Shown here: one piece after another, positions 25,208-34,055 of the stretch
How the letters are laid out: each line of letters begins with the position of its first letter
How positions within the stretch are numbered: the first letter of the stretch is position 1
Source: CALBPI01 sp039821605
Lineage (GTDB): Bacteria; Pseudomonadota; Gammaproteobacteria; Steroidobacterales; Woeseiaceae
DNA: 64,000 nt
Direction of reading: 5' to 3'
Assembly (NCBI GenBank): GCA_039821605.1
Contig: JBCBNV010000001.1
Location: 124,001 to 188,000, forward strand
Notes under the pieces: model-generated
Told to the model about the DNA's origin: nothing
Database searches by the model: none
Seen by the model: only the letters and a program-made list of their open reading frames with translations
Program-made: the position numbers and the translations under genes

Positions 25208-26335
25208 TCAACGCGGTAGCAGGCGCTTGTGCGTCTGAATGGACATGAGAATACCGAATGCCCCGAGCAGGGTCACCATGGAGGTGCCGCCGTAGCTGAT
25301 GAGCGGCAATGGCACGCCGACCACAGGCAACAAACCGGTCACCATGGCTGTGTTGACAAGCACGTAGACGAAAAAGGTCAGGGTCAGGCTGCCCGCGAGC
25401 AGGCGCGAGAAGCTGTCCGGTGCCTGGCTTGCGATGTAGAGACCGCGACCGACGACAAACAGGTACAGCAGCATCAGTGTCATGACGCCAAGCAAGCCGA
25501 ACTCCTCGCCAATCACGGCAAAGATGAAATCGGTGCTGCGCTCGGGCAGGTACTCGAGTTGTCCCTGGGTTCCGTTGGTCCAGCCTTTGCCGAACAGGCC
25601 GCCCGAGCCGATCGCGATCTTCGACTGAATGATGTTGTAGCCGGCGCCCAGCGGATCGCTCTGCGGGTCGAGCATCGTGAGCACGCGCTGGCGCTGGTAG
25701 TCACGCAATTGCTGCCAGATCAGGGGCAGCGCCGCGCCGATGACGGCGCCGATGGCGATGATGACGCGCAGCCGAAGCCCGGCCAAAAGGACGACGATGG
25801 CACCCGAGGCACCGATGAGAATGGCCGTTCCCAGATCGGGCTGGCGCGCAATGAGCAGGACGGGAGGCAAAATAATGGCCACCAGCCCCACGAGCGACAT
25901 GAGGTTGGGCGGCAGGCTGCGGGTGTAGAGATAGGCGGCCGAAGCCATGGGCACGGCGATCTTCATGATTTCGGAGGGCTGGAAGCGAAAGCCGATGTAG
26001 ACCCAGCGCTGCGCGCCCTTCCCCGACACGCCTGCGACAAGCACCACGAGCAACAGCGCGAGCCCGAGTGCGTAGCCGACCCATGCCCAGCGGCGGTAGA
26101 CCCGCGGGGGAATCTGGGCGAGCGTGATCATGGCGACCAGCGCCACACCCAGACGGACGGCCTGCGACATGGTGCGCGCCGAGCTCTGGCCCGTGGCGCT
26201 GTACAACACGAACAGGCCGAAGGCGCAAAGCAACAGCACGCCGGCAAGCAACGGTGGGTCGATGTGCGCGCGGGCGAACCACGTTGTGGTCGTGGGGGTT
26301 GTGCCGCGTTGCAGCTGCGCCTCCTCGCGAAACAT
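25208..26335 (-). CDS. rodA: Peptidoglycan polymerase RodA (SEDS family)
   Basis: Glycosyltransferase of the elongasome, partner of PBP2. 375 residues with about ten membrane segments. Family signatures: FVLYSATGQS, QPDLGTAILIGASG, DYQRQRVLTMLDPQSDPLGAGYNIIQSKIAIGSGGLFGKGW, TDFIFAVIGEEFG and GVPLPLISYGGTSMV. It shares one base with the mrdA stop (TGATG), so PBP2 and its cognate polymerase are coupled. Confidence 0.96.
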   Translation of the reverse strand: MFREEAQLQRGTTPTTTTWFARAHIDPPLLAGVLLLCAFGLFVLYSATGQSSARTMSQAVRLGVALVAMITLAQIPPRVYRRWAWVGYALGLALLLVVLVAGVSGKGAQRWVYIGFRFQPSEIMKIAVPMASAAYLYTRSLPPNLMSLVGLVAIILPPVLLIARQPDLGTAILIGASGAIVVLLAGLRLRVIIAIGAVIGAALPLIWQQLRDYQRQRVLTMLDPQSDPLGAGYNIIQSKIAIGSGGLFGKGWTNGTQGQLEYLPERSTDFIFAVIGEEFGLLGVMTLMLLYLFVVGRGLYIASQAPDSFSRLLAGSLTLTFFVYVLVNTAMVTGLLPVVGVPLPLISYGGTSMVTLLGAFGILMSIQTHKRLLPR

Positions 26336-28188
26336 CAGCGGTTGAGCCAGGAGTCTGTCAGCGCGCGGGCGATGGGCGCGGCCACGGAGGAGCCGCTGCT
26401 GCCGTTCTCGATGATCACGGCGACAGCGATGCGCGGCGCCTCGACGGGCGCGAAGGCGACAAACAGCGCGTGGTCCTTGAGCCGCTCATCGAGTTCGAGC
26501 TCGTCGTACTCCACTTCCTGCGCGACGCTGAAAACCTGCGCCGTGCCGCTCTTGCCAGCGATGTCGTACTTGGCACCCCGTCCCGCCGCAAAGGCCGAGC
26601 TCCGCACGGACCGCAACACATCCTGCATGGCCTCGACGATGTGCACCCAGGCGTGCTCGTCGGCGTGGCCCACGGCGGGTAGCAGTGACTTTTCGTACTC
26701 GAAGGTCGCGCCCGTGAGCTGGTCCTCGTCGCGTAACGTCAAGTGCGGACGTGCGCGTTGGCCGCGCATGGCGATGGCCGCCGTTGCGTGCGCGAGCTGC
26801 AGCGGCGTGGCCAGCATGTAGCCCTGACCAATGGAGGCGATGACGGTTTCGCCCGGGAACCAGACCTGGTCGGCTCGCCGTCGGAACGACTGACGCTTCC
26901 AGGCCCGCGACGGCACGATGCCCGCTTTCTCGCCGGGAATCTCGATGCCCAGGGTGGCACCGAGCCCGAACTGCACGAGGAAGTCGTGCATGAGGTCGAT
27001 GTCCATGTCCTGGGCGAGTTCATAGAAGTACACATCACAGGATTGCGCGATTGCCTCGGACAGGTCGACGATGCCGTGGCCCTCGGGTTTCCAGTCGCGG
27101 TAGCGGTGCGTCGAGCCCGGCAGGCTGAAATGGCCCTCGCAGTGCGTCACACGCGTCGCCGTGGTGCGGCCACTGACCAGCGCGCCGTAGCCCAGGATGG
27201 GTTTGATGGTGGACCCCGGCGGGTAGCGCCCCGAGATCGCGCGATTGAACAGCGGGCGATCGAGGTCGGCCTGCAATGCGGCAAATGCGTTGGTGCCCAT
27301 GCCGCGCGCAAACTCGTTGGGGTCGAACGTCGGCGCGCTGGCCATCGCCAGGATTTCGCCGTTGGTCGGGTCGATGGCGACGATGGCGCCGCGCTGGCCC
27401 TTGAGCTCACTCTCGGCGACCCGCTGCAACTCGAGGTCGAGCGTCAGGTAGACGTTGCGCCCGGGCTCGGGTTCGGCGCGCGGTGTGTAGGAATGCGCGC
27501 GACCTTCGGCCGTGGTCACGACTTCATTGTGTCCGACCGTGCCGTGCAGTACGTCTTCGTAGGTCAGCTCGATACCCGTCTTGCCGATTTGCGCCGTGCC
27601 CGCGTAGTTGGTCGTGTCGACGCGGTCGAGGTCCTGCGCGCTCAGGCGACCCACGTAGCCGATGACGTGCGCGGCGAGGTCACCGTGCGGGTAGTCGCGC
27701 ACGAGCCGAGCACGGATGTCGATGCCCCGGAAGAACGGCCGCAGGCGTGCGAACTTTGCGATGGCCGCATCATCGAGGCGCTCGGCAAGCGTTACGGGAT
27801 TGAACGAGGTACTGCGGCGAATCCGGTCGCGAATCTCGTCGCGGTAGTCGCCGTTGACGAGGCCGGCATCGATGAGCGCATCGAGCGCGGCGTCGATGTC
27901 GTCGACCTGCTCGGGAATCATCTCGAGCTGGTAGGCGGGCAGGTTTTGCGCCAGCACGTTGCCGTTGCGGTCGAGGATGAGGCCGCGCGTGGGTGGCGCC
28001 GCTTCGATCCGGATCCGGTTGCCCTGCGAGAGGTCCGCGTAGTGCTCGTGCTCGATCACCTGCAGCTGCGTGAGCCGCGCGACGACGACGCCGCTCGCGA
28101 ATAGCACGAAGATGACGGCTACGAACAGTCGGCCCAGGAAGATACGCTGTTCGGCAACCGTGTCGCGGATTGCCTGGAGGTTTGCCAT
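26335..28188 (-). CDS. mrdA: Penicillin-binding protein 2, elongation transpeptidase
   Basis: Class B PBP cross-linking lateral-wall peptidoglycan. 617 residues: a short cytoplasmic tail, one transmembrane helix (about 20-38), pedestal domain with TRGLILDRNGNVLAQNLPAYQLEMIPEQV, and transpeptidase domain with the active-site STIK at 326-329, SCD at 383-385 and KSGT at 546-549. Part of mreB-mreC-mreD-mrdA-rodA, all on the minus strand. Confidence 0.97.
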   Translation of the reverse strand: MANLQAIRDTVAEQRIFLGRLFVAVIFVLFASGVVVARLTQLQVIEHEHYADLSQGNRIRIEAAPPTRGLILDRNGNVLAQNLPAYQLEMIPEQVDDIDAALDALIDAGLVNGDYRDEIRDRIRRSTSFNPVTLAERLDDAAIAKFARLRPFFRGIDIRARLVRDYPHGDLAAHVIGYVGRLSAQDLDRVDTTNYAGTAQIGKTGIELTYEDVLHGTVGHNEVVTTAEGRAHSYTPRAEPEPGRNVYLTLDLELQRVAESELKGQRGAIVAIDPTNGEILAMASAPTFDPNEFARGMGTNAFAALQADLDRPLFNRAISGRYPPGSTIKPILGYGALVSGRTTATRVTHCEGHFSLPGSTHRYRDWKPEGHGIVDLSEAIAQSCDVYFYELAQDMDIDLMHDFLVQFGLGATLGIEIPGEKAGIVPSRAWKRQSFRRRADQVWFPGETVIASIGQGYMLATPLQLAHATAAIAMRGQRARPHLTLRDEDQLTGATFEYEKSLLPAVGHADEHAWVHIVEAMQDVLRSVRSSAFAAGRGAKYDIAGKSGTAQVFSVAQEVEYDELELDERLKDHALFVAFAPVEAPRIAVAVIIENGSSGSSVAAPIARALTDSWLNR

Positions 28189-28240
28189 ACGTCACGGTCG
28201 TGGTGGGACGACCCCAGTATAAGGCCGACGGGCCCGCGCT

Positions 28241-28729
28241 TCAGTCGCTGCTGCGTCGGCCGAGTCGCGCGCGGTCCAGGAGTGTCAGCAACAGGGGCCA
28301 GACAATCACATTACTGGCCAGTGGCCAGAGGTAGAAGGCTGCGCCGATATCGTTGCCCGTGGCGCCGTTGATCCAGAACATCACGAACTGGTAGATGGCC
28401 GTAAAAACGGCCGTGAGCAGCATGGTCTGCCAGATCGGCACGAGCATGAGCCGCAGGTGCAGCTTGAGCGGCAGATAGCAGCAGAGCACGAGCGCCAGCA
28501 CGTGCTGGCCCAGCGGCGTGCCTTGCAGCGCATCTAGAAGCAGCCCGGCCACGATGGCCTGCACGAGCACCAGTCGCTGTGGCGTGTGGATACCGAGATA
28601 GATGAGCACGAGCGCGACCCAGTCGGGACGGGCCGGGGCCAACCAGCCCGGCAGCGGCTGCGCCGAGAGCCCGAGCGCGACAATCAGCGCCACGGGGCCG
28701 ACCCAGGCGCGGTCTCTAGCCCCCGCCAT
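28241..28729 (-). CDS. mreD: Rod shape-determining protein MreD
   Basis: Small polytopic membrane protein of the elongasome, about 162 residues from the ATG at 28729. That ATG has GAGG nine bases upstream; an ATG at 28750 (169 residues) lacks a ribosome binding site. Five or so hydrophobic segments and the family pattern RPDWVALVLIYLGIHTPQR, GLLLDALQGTPLGQHVLALVL. It overlaps the end of mreC whichever start is used. Confidence 0.92.
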   Translation of the reverse strand: MAGARDRAWVGPVALIVALGLSAQPLPGWLAPARPDWVALVLIYLGIHTPQRLVLVQAIVAGLLLDALQGTPLGQHVLALVLCCYLPLKLHLRLMLVPIWQTMLLTAVFTAIYQFVMFWINGATGNDIGAAFYLWPLASNVIVWPLLLTLLDRARLGRRSSD

Positions 28730-29609
28730 CGGTCGCCGCCTCGTCGTCATCGGGGGGAGTGGATTCGGGTACGGCCGAAGGTGCCAGCAGCAACACCTCG
28801 CGCATGCGCGTCAGGGCCGCGGCTGGGCTGGCTGTGATGCGCGCGAATGCCTGCCGAGGCTGCAGCTCGACGGCTACGACTTCAGCCACGGGGTAGCCGG
28901 CCGGGTAATCGCCGCTCAGGCTCGTGGTGACGAGCAGGTCGCCCACCTCGATGTCTGCATTGTTGGGCAGGAACCGGATCTCGAGCTGATCGTAGTCGCC
29001 CGAACCGAACGCCACCGTGCGCAGCCCGTTGCGCACGACCTCAACCTGCACGGCGTGCCCGGGGTCGCTAATGAGCAGCACCGTGGCGCTCACCGGACCC
29101 GTGCGTAACACCTGCCCGACGACGCCATTGGCGTCAATGATGGCCTGGCGCTCGAATACGCCGTCGTTGCTGCCCTTGTTGATGACAACGCGGTGGCGGA
29201 ACGGGTCCGTGTCGACCTCGAGGATCTGCGCCACACGAACACTCGCGCCGACGCGCGGTCGGGCGTCGAGCATTTCGCGCAGTCGGTCGTTTTCGGCGCG
29301 GATGGCATTGAGCTGCTGCAGACGGGCGTCTGCGAGCAGTCGCTCTCGCTTGAGCCGGTTGTTCTCGCGCGCGAGCTCCGCGCGCGTGCGTGTCGCATCA
29401 TCACTCCAGTCGAGCAATTGCGCCGGCACCGAGACGGCTTCCTGGATGGGGTAGACGACCGTCATGAGCACGGCGCGCGGCTTGTCGGTCAGCGTCGTGC
29501 GCTGATCGACGAGTATGAGCAACACGGCCGCCGCCGCACAAAGAAACGTTCGCAGACCGAGTGCCGGACCCGTGCTGACCCTGTGTACGCCTGGTGTGCC
29601 GGCAGGCAT
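28716..29609 (-). CDS. mreC: Rod shape-determining protein MreC
   Basis: Bitopic scaffold linking MreB to PBP2/RodA. 297 residues: transmembrane helix near 20-37, coiled coil about 70-110 (ATRTRAELARENNRLKRERLLADARLQQLNAIRAENDRLREML), then the paired beta-barrel domain (VINKGSNDGVFERQAIIDANGVVGQVL, DLLVTTSLSGDYPAGYPVAEVVAVE). The C-terminal tail is disordered and acidic (ESTPPDDDEAATDGGG). Confidence 0.95.
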   Translation of the reverse strand: MPAGTPGVHRVSTGPALGLRTFLCAAAAVLLILVDQRTTLTDKPRAVLMTVVYPIQEAVSVPAQLLDWSDDATRTRAELARENNRLKRERLLADARLQQLNAIRAENDRLREMLDARPRVGASVRVAQILEVDTDPFRHRVVINKGSNDGVFERQAIIDANGVVGQVLRTGPVSATVLLISDPGHAVQVEVVRNGLRTVAFGSGDYDQLEIRFLPNNADIEVGDLLVTTSLSGDYPAGYPVAEVVAVELQPRQAFARITASPAAALTRMREVLLLAPSAVPESTPPDDDEAATDGGG

Positions 29610-29630
29610 CTCGCGTGCCGCGCCGCTGGG

Positions 29631-30674
29631 CTAGTTCAGCCCGAACACGGAGGGGCCGTACTCGTCCATGAGCTCGAGCGCGCGTCCGCCGCCGCGGGCC
29701 ACGCAGGTCAGCGGATCGTCGGCGATGACAACGGGCAGGCCGGTTTCTTCCATGAGCAGCTTGTCGAGATCGCGCAGCATGGCGCCACCACCCGTGAGCA
29801 CAATGCCGCGTTCGGCGACGTCGGCGCCGAGTTCGGGTGGCGTCTGCTCGAGTGCTTCCTTCACGGCACCCACGATGCCCTGCAGCGGTTCCTGCAGAGC
29901 TTCGAGGATCTCGTTGCTGTTCAGCGTGAAACTGCGCGGCACACCTTCTGACAGGTTGCGGCCCTTGACCGAAATCTCGCGTACCTCGGCGCCCGGATAG
30001 GCGGAGCCGATTTCGTGCTTGATGCGTTCGGCCGTGGCCTCACCGATGAGGATGCCGTAGTTGCGCCGCACGTAGTTGGTGATGGCCTCGTCGAAGCGGT
30101 CGCCACCCACACGAACGGACGCCGCGTAGACGATGCCGTTCAGCGAGATGACCGCAACCTCGGACGTGCCGCCGCCGATGTCGAGCACCATCGAGCCCCG
30201 CGCCTCGTGCACGGGCATGCCTGCGCCAATGGCTGCGGCCATGGGTTCCGCGATGAGGATGACTTTGCTGGCGCCCGCACCCTCGGCCGACTCCTGAATC
30301 GCGCGCCGCTCAACCTGGGTCGAGCCGTAGGGCACGCAAATGAGCACGCGCGACGGCGGCGTGAAGAAGCGGTTGCCGTGCACCTTCTTGATGAAGGTCT
30401 GCAACATCTTCTCGGTGACCGTGAAGTCTGCGATGACGCCGTCCTTGAGCGGACGAATGGCGGTGATGTTGCCCGGCGTGCGGCCGAGCATGTTTTTCGC
30501 GTCCTGGCCGACGGCCTCGACCCGGCGACCGCCGCTGCCGTACTCCTCACGGATCGCGACAACGGAGGGCTCATCGAGAACGATCCCCTCGCCGCGTACG
30601 AAAATCAGCGTGTTTGCCGTGCCCAGGTCGATGGAAAGGTCGTGCGAAAAATACCCAAGCAGGTTTTTGAACAT
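29631..30674 (-). CDS. mreB: Actin-like rod shape-determining protein MreB
   Basis: Cytoskeletal filament directing lateral wall synthesis. 347 residues from the ATG at 30674, matching the family start FKNLLGYFSHDLSIDLGTANTLIFVRG. The frame is open 36 codons further up, but that stretch is non-conserved leader. ATPase motifs: DLGTANT, MVLDIGGGTSEVAVISL and VLTGGGAMLRDLDKLL. First gene of the long wall operon, divergent from gatCAB as in pseudomonads. Confidence 0.98.
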   Translation of the reverse strand: MFKNLLGYFSHDLSIDLGTANTLIFVRGEGIVLDEPSVVAIREEYGSGGRRVEAVGQDAKNMLGRTPGNITAIRPLKDGVIADFTVTEKMLQTFIKKVHGNRFFTPPSRVLICVPYGSTQVERRAIQESAEGAGASKVILIAEPMAAAIGAGMPVHEARGSMVLDIGGGTSEVAVISLNGIVYAASVRVGGDRFDEAITNYVRRNYGILIGEATAERIKHEIGSAYPGAEVREISVKGRNLSEGVPRSFTLNSNEILEALQEPLQGIVGAVKEALEQTPPELGADVAERGIVLTGGGAMLRDLDKLLMEETGLPVVIADDPLTCVARGGGRALELMDEYGPSVFGLN

Positions 30675-30751
30675 GGTGTGGTGGGCCCAGCCCCCTGAAA
30701 TTCCGGCAACTCTAGCAACGGGGGGGACAATCAGCAAGGCGCCGTGTATTC

Positions 30752-30780
30752 TTGCCGGCTTGCCGAAAAGCCCGTATTTC
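30752..30780 (+). promoter_or_regulatory. Possible sigma-70 promoter for gatCAB (TTGCCG-17-TATTTC)
   Basis: TTGCCG at 30752-30757 and TATTTC at 30775-30780 are separated by 17 bp in the mreB/gatC divergent gap, about 100 bp before the gatC ATG. Spacing is ideal, hexamer matches are moderate. Confidence 0.35.
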
Positions 30781-30821
30781 AAGGCGTCGGCAGGGCCGTT
30801 CCCGTCCCCGGGGCGGGCAAC

Positions 30822-30839
30822 GCCGGCGGGGTCGCCGGC
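30822..30839 (+). other. GC-rich hairpin in the gatC leader
   Basis: GCCGGCG and CGCCGGC form a perfect 7-bp stem with a 4-base loop (gggt) in the presumed 5' leader, ending 38 bp before the gatC start. It is followed by ACCCCCTACCGTTTTCC, which is only weakly terminator-like. Role unknown. Confidence 0.3.
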
Positions 30840-30877
30840 ACCCCCTACCGTTTTCCAAATTCTCAGGGTTTGCGCCG

Positions 30878-31165
30878 ATGAGCATAGGCAGCGACGACAT
30901 CGAAAAACTGGCCGTCCTGGCTCGACTGTCCTTCGAGGGCGATGAGCTCGGTGACATCACCGACAAACTGGCCTCCATTGTGGCGTTTGTCGATCAATTG
31001 GGCGCGGCCGACACGGCCAGCGTGACGCCCATGGCGCACCCGCTGGACCAGGTGCAACGGTTGCGTGCCGACACGCCCAACGCCGATATCGACCGGGCGC
31101 GCCTGCAGGCCTGCAGCGAGGCCACCGAGGACGGGCTCTACCTGGTGCCGAGGGTCATCGAATGA
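30878..31165 (+). CDS. gatC: Asp-tRNA(Asn)/Glu-tRNA(Gln) amidotransferase subunit C
   Basis: 95 residues from the ATG at 30878. Small wrap-around subunit that stabilises the GatA-GatB contact. Family pattern: DDIEKLAVLARLSFEGDE, VAFVDQLGAADTASVTPMAHPLD and LRADTPNADIDR. The upstream open frame is leader sequence. Overlaps gatA by 4 bp. Presence of GatCAB implies Gln-tRNA and/or Asn-tRNA made by transamidation. Confidence 0.96.
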   Translation: MSIGSDDIEKLAVLARLSFEGDELGDITDKLASIVAFVDQLGAADTASVTPMAHPLDQVQRLRADTPNADIDRARLQACSEATEDGLYLVPRVIE

Positions 31166-32625
31166 CCGCCCTGCATGAACTGACGCTGACCGCCATGCGT
31201 GACGGTCTGCGCGACGGCAGTTTTTCGGCCCGGGAGCTCACCGCGCATCTGTTGTCCCGCATCGAGGCAGCACAACCGCGCCTCAACGCGTTCATCACGA
31301 TTACTGCCGACGCGGCGCTGGCGGCCGCCGATGCGGCCGACGCGCGCATTAGGGACGGCAGCGCGCGGCCGCTCGAAGGTCTGCCCATTGCGCACAAGGA
31401 CATCTTCTGCACCGACGGCATCCGCACCACCTGCGGCTCGCGCATGCTCGAGCAGTTCGTCCCGCCTTACGACGCGACGGCCGTCGCGTTGCTTGCCGGC
31501 GCCGGCGCCATCGTGCTTGGCAAGACCAACATGGATGAATTCGCGATGGGCTCGTCGAACGAGACGAGCTTCTTCGGCGATGTGCACAATCCCTGGCGCG
31601 AAGGTCTGTCGCCGGGCGGTTCGTCGGGCGGTTCTGCCGCGGCCGTCAGCGCGCGCCTCGTGGGCGCCGCGACGGGCACCGATACGGGTGGGTCGATTCG
31701 TCAGCCCGCGGCGCTCTGCGGTATCACGGGACTCAAGCCAACCTACGGCCGCGTCTCCCGGTTCGGAATGATCGCCTTCGCGTCGAGCCTCGATCAGGCC
31801 GGCACGCTGACGCGTACGGCTGAGGATGCCGCGTTGTTGCTGGGTGCCATGTCGGGTCTCGATCCGCGCGACTCGACGAGCGTCGATGCGCCCGTGGACG
31901 ACTACGTCGCGGCACTCGATGCGCCGCTCGAAGGCATGCGCATCGGTCTCGTGCAGGAGTTCATGGGCGAAGGGCTCGACGCGGACTACGCGGTCACCGT
32001 TCGTGCCGCGCTGGCCGAATTCGAGGCGCGCGGCGCCACGCTCGTCGATGTCTCGCTGGGCAACATCGGTCTATCGGTGCCGACCTACTACGTCGTCGCT
32101 CCCGCCGAGTGCTCGTCGAACCTGTCGCGTTTTGACGGCATTCGATTCGGCCACCGTGCCGACAACCCGAGTGATCTCGAAGACCTCTACCGCCGCTCGC
32201 GCGGCGAAGGCTTCGGCGCCGAGGTCAAACGCCGCATCATGACGGGCACGTATGTGCTGTCGGCGGGCTACTACGACGCCTACTACCTGCAGGCGCAGAA
32301 AGTCCGGCGGCTCATCAGCGCCGACTTCGCCCGCGCCTTCGAGGACGTCGATCTCGTGGTCGGGCCGACGACGCCGACGCTCGCTTTCGGTCTCGGCGAG
32401 AAGACTGACGACCCGATCACCATGTACTTGAATGACATCTACACGATTGGCGCCAACCTTGCGGGTCTGCCCGCCATGAGCGTGCCCTGCGGCTTCGTCA
32501 ATGGCCTGCCCGCGGGATTGCAGCTCGTCGCGCCGGCGTTCGGCGAGGGCCGCATGCTCGCGGCCGCGCACCAGTATCAGCAGGCCACGGACTGGCACCG
32601 GCAGGCACCGGAGGGCTGGTCATGA
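31162..32625 (+). CDS. gatA: Asp-tRNA(Asn)/Glu-tRNA(Gln) amidotransferase subunit A
   Basis: Amidase that releases ammonia from glutamine for the transamidation. 487 residues. The Ser-cisSer-Lys triad is visible: Lys in LPIAHKDIFC, cis-Ser in SPGGSSGGSAAAV, nucleophile Ser in GTDTGGSIRQPA. Other landmarks are KTNMDEFAMGSSNETS and YDAYYLQAQKVRRLI. Overlaps both gatC and gatB by 4 bp. Confidence 0.97.
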   Translation: MTALHELTLTAMRDGLRDGSFSARELTAHLLSRIEAAQPRLNAFITITADAALAAADAADARIRDGSARPLEGLPIAHKDIFCTDGIRTTCGSRMLEQFVPPYDATAVALLAGAGAIVLGKTNMDEFAMGSSNETSFFGDVHNPWREGLSPGGSSGGSAAAVSARLVGAATGTDTGGSIRQPAALCGITGLKPTYGRVSRFGMIAFASSLDQAGTLTRTAEDAALLLGAMSGLDPRDSTSVDAPVDDYVAALDAPLEGMRIGLVQEFMGEGLDADYAVTVRAALAEFEARGATLVDVSLGNIGLSVPTYYVVAPAECSSNLSRFDGIRFGHRADNPSDLEDLYRRSRGEGFGAEVKRRIMTGTYVLSAGYYDAYYLQAQKVRRLISADFARAFEDVDLVVGPTTPTLAFGLGEKTDDPITMYLNDIYTIGANLAGLPAMSVPCGFVNGLPAGLQLVAPAFGEGRMLAAAHQYQQATDWHRQAPEGWS

Positions 32626-34055
32626 GCTGGGACGTCGTCATTGGTCTCGAGATCCACTGCCAGCTCGCCACGCGCAGCAAGATCTTCTCGAGCGCGCCGA
32701 CCACCTACGGCGCTGCGCCCAACACACAGGCTAACCTCATCGACCTGGGTTTCCCGGGTGTGTTGCCTGTGCTCAACGCCGAAGCCGTTCGGCTGGCCGT
32801 CACGTTCGGCCTCGCGATCGGCGCCGAGATTGCGCCGCGCTCCGTGTTTGCGCGCAAGAACTATTTCTACCCGGACCTGCCCAAGGGCTACCAGATCAGT
32901 CAGTACGAGCTGCCCATCGTCAGCGGCGGGACGGTCGAAATCACGGGCGACGACGGTACACCGCGACGCATCAATGTGACGCGCGCGCACCTCGAGGAGG
33001 ACGCGGGCAAGTCCCTGCACGAAAACTTCACGGACCAGAGTGGCATCGACTTGAACCGCGCCGGCACGCCGCTTATCGAGATCGTCTCTGAGCCCGAGAT
33101 CAAGTCGGCGCGAGAGGCGGCCGATTACATGCGCCGCGTGCATGAGCTCGTCCGTTACCTGGGCATCTCCGACGGCAACATGCAGGAAGGTTCGTTCCGC
33201 TGCGACGCCAACGTGTCGCTGCGCGCCTCCGCCGATGCGCCGCTCGGCACGCGCGCTGAAATCAAGAACCTCAACTCATTCCGGTTTATCGAACGCGCCA
33301 TCGAGCACGAGATCGAGCGCCAGGCCGACATCCTCGAGGCCGGTGGCAGCATCGTGCAGGAGACGCGGCTCTACGACGCGGACGCTGACGAGACGCGGTC
33401 CATGCGCAGCAAGGAAGCGGCCAACGATTACCGCTACTTCCCGGACCCGGACCTGTTGCCCGTGGTCATCGACGACGCCTTCGTCGCTGACGTTCGTGAT
33501 GCCATGCCCGAGCTGCCCGACGCGCGCAAACGACGCTTCGTTGCTGACTACGGCCTGCGCGCCGAAGACGCCGATGTGCTCGTGGGTCAACGGCCCATGG
33601 CCGACTTCTTTGAGGCCGTGGCCGGCAGCGCCGAGCCCAAGCTGGCGGCCAACTGGGTGCTGGGTGAATTCACTGCGGCGCTCAATCGCGACGGGACCAC
33701 GGTCGCCGACGCGCCAGTGGATGCGGGCGCGCTGGCGAGCCTGCTCGCGCGCATCGCCGACAAGACGATCTCGGGTACGGCGGCCAAGCAGGTCTTCGAG
33801 GCCATGTGGGCGGGTGAGGGCGATGCCGACAGCGTTATCGACGCGAAGGGTCTGCGCCAGATCACCGACTCAGGCGCGATCGAGGCCATGGTCGATGAGG
33901 TCATCACCGCCAGTCCCGAACAGGTGCAGCAGTTCCGCGACGGCAAGGAAAAGGTGCTCGGTTACCTTGTGGGGCAGGTCATGAAGGCGAGCCGCGGCAA
34001 GGCCGACCCGGCAGAGGTCAATCGCGTCCTGCGCGACAAGCTCAGCGGGGGCTGA
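32622..34055 (+). CDS. gatB: Asp-tRNA(Asn)/Glu-tRNA(Gln) amidotransferase subunit B
   Basis: Binds the misacylated tRNA and activates it with ATP. 477 residues. Signatures: VVIGLEIHCQLATRSKIFS, YPDLPKGYQISQYELPI, HLEEDAGKSLH, DLNRAGTPLIEIVSEPEI, DGNMQEGSFRCDANVSLR and KEAANDYRYFPDPDLLP. The C-terminal YqeY-like domain ends with GYLVGQVMKASRGKADPAEVNRVL. hslO begins at the very next base after the stop. Confidence 0.97.
   Translation: MSWDVVIGLEIHCQLATRSKIFSSAPTTYGAAPNTQANLIDLGFPGVLPVLNAEAVRLAVTFGLAIGAEIAPRSVFARKNYFYPDLPKGYQISQYELPIVSGGTVEITGDDGTPRRINVTRAHLEEDAGKSLHENFTDQSGIDLNRAGTPLIEIVSEPEIKSAREAADYMRRVHELVRYLGISDGNMQEGSFRCDANVSLRASADAPLGTRAEIKNLNSFRFIERAIEHEIERQADILEAGGSIVQETRLYDADADETRSMRSKEAANDYRYFPDPDLLPVVIDDAFVADVRDAMPELPDARKRRFVADYGLRAEDADVLVGQRPMADFFEAVAGSAEPKLAANWVLGEFTAALNRDGTTVADAPVDAGALASLLARIADKTISGTAAKQVFEAMWAGEGDADSVIDAKGLRQITDSGAIEAMVDEVITASPEQVQQFRDGKEKVLGYLVGQVMKASRGKADPAEVNRVLRDKLSGG

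Noticed and set aside
25229..28104. Two long plus-strand frames (530 and 453 codons) opposite rodA and mrdA
   Set aside because: Antisense shadows rich in Gln, His and Arg, with no recognisable domain; rodA and mrdA are intact on the other strand.
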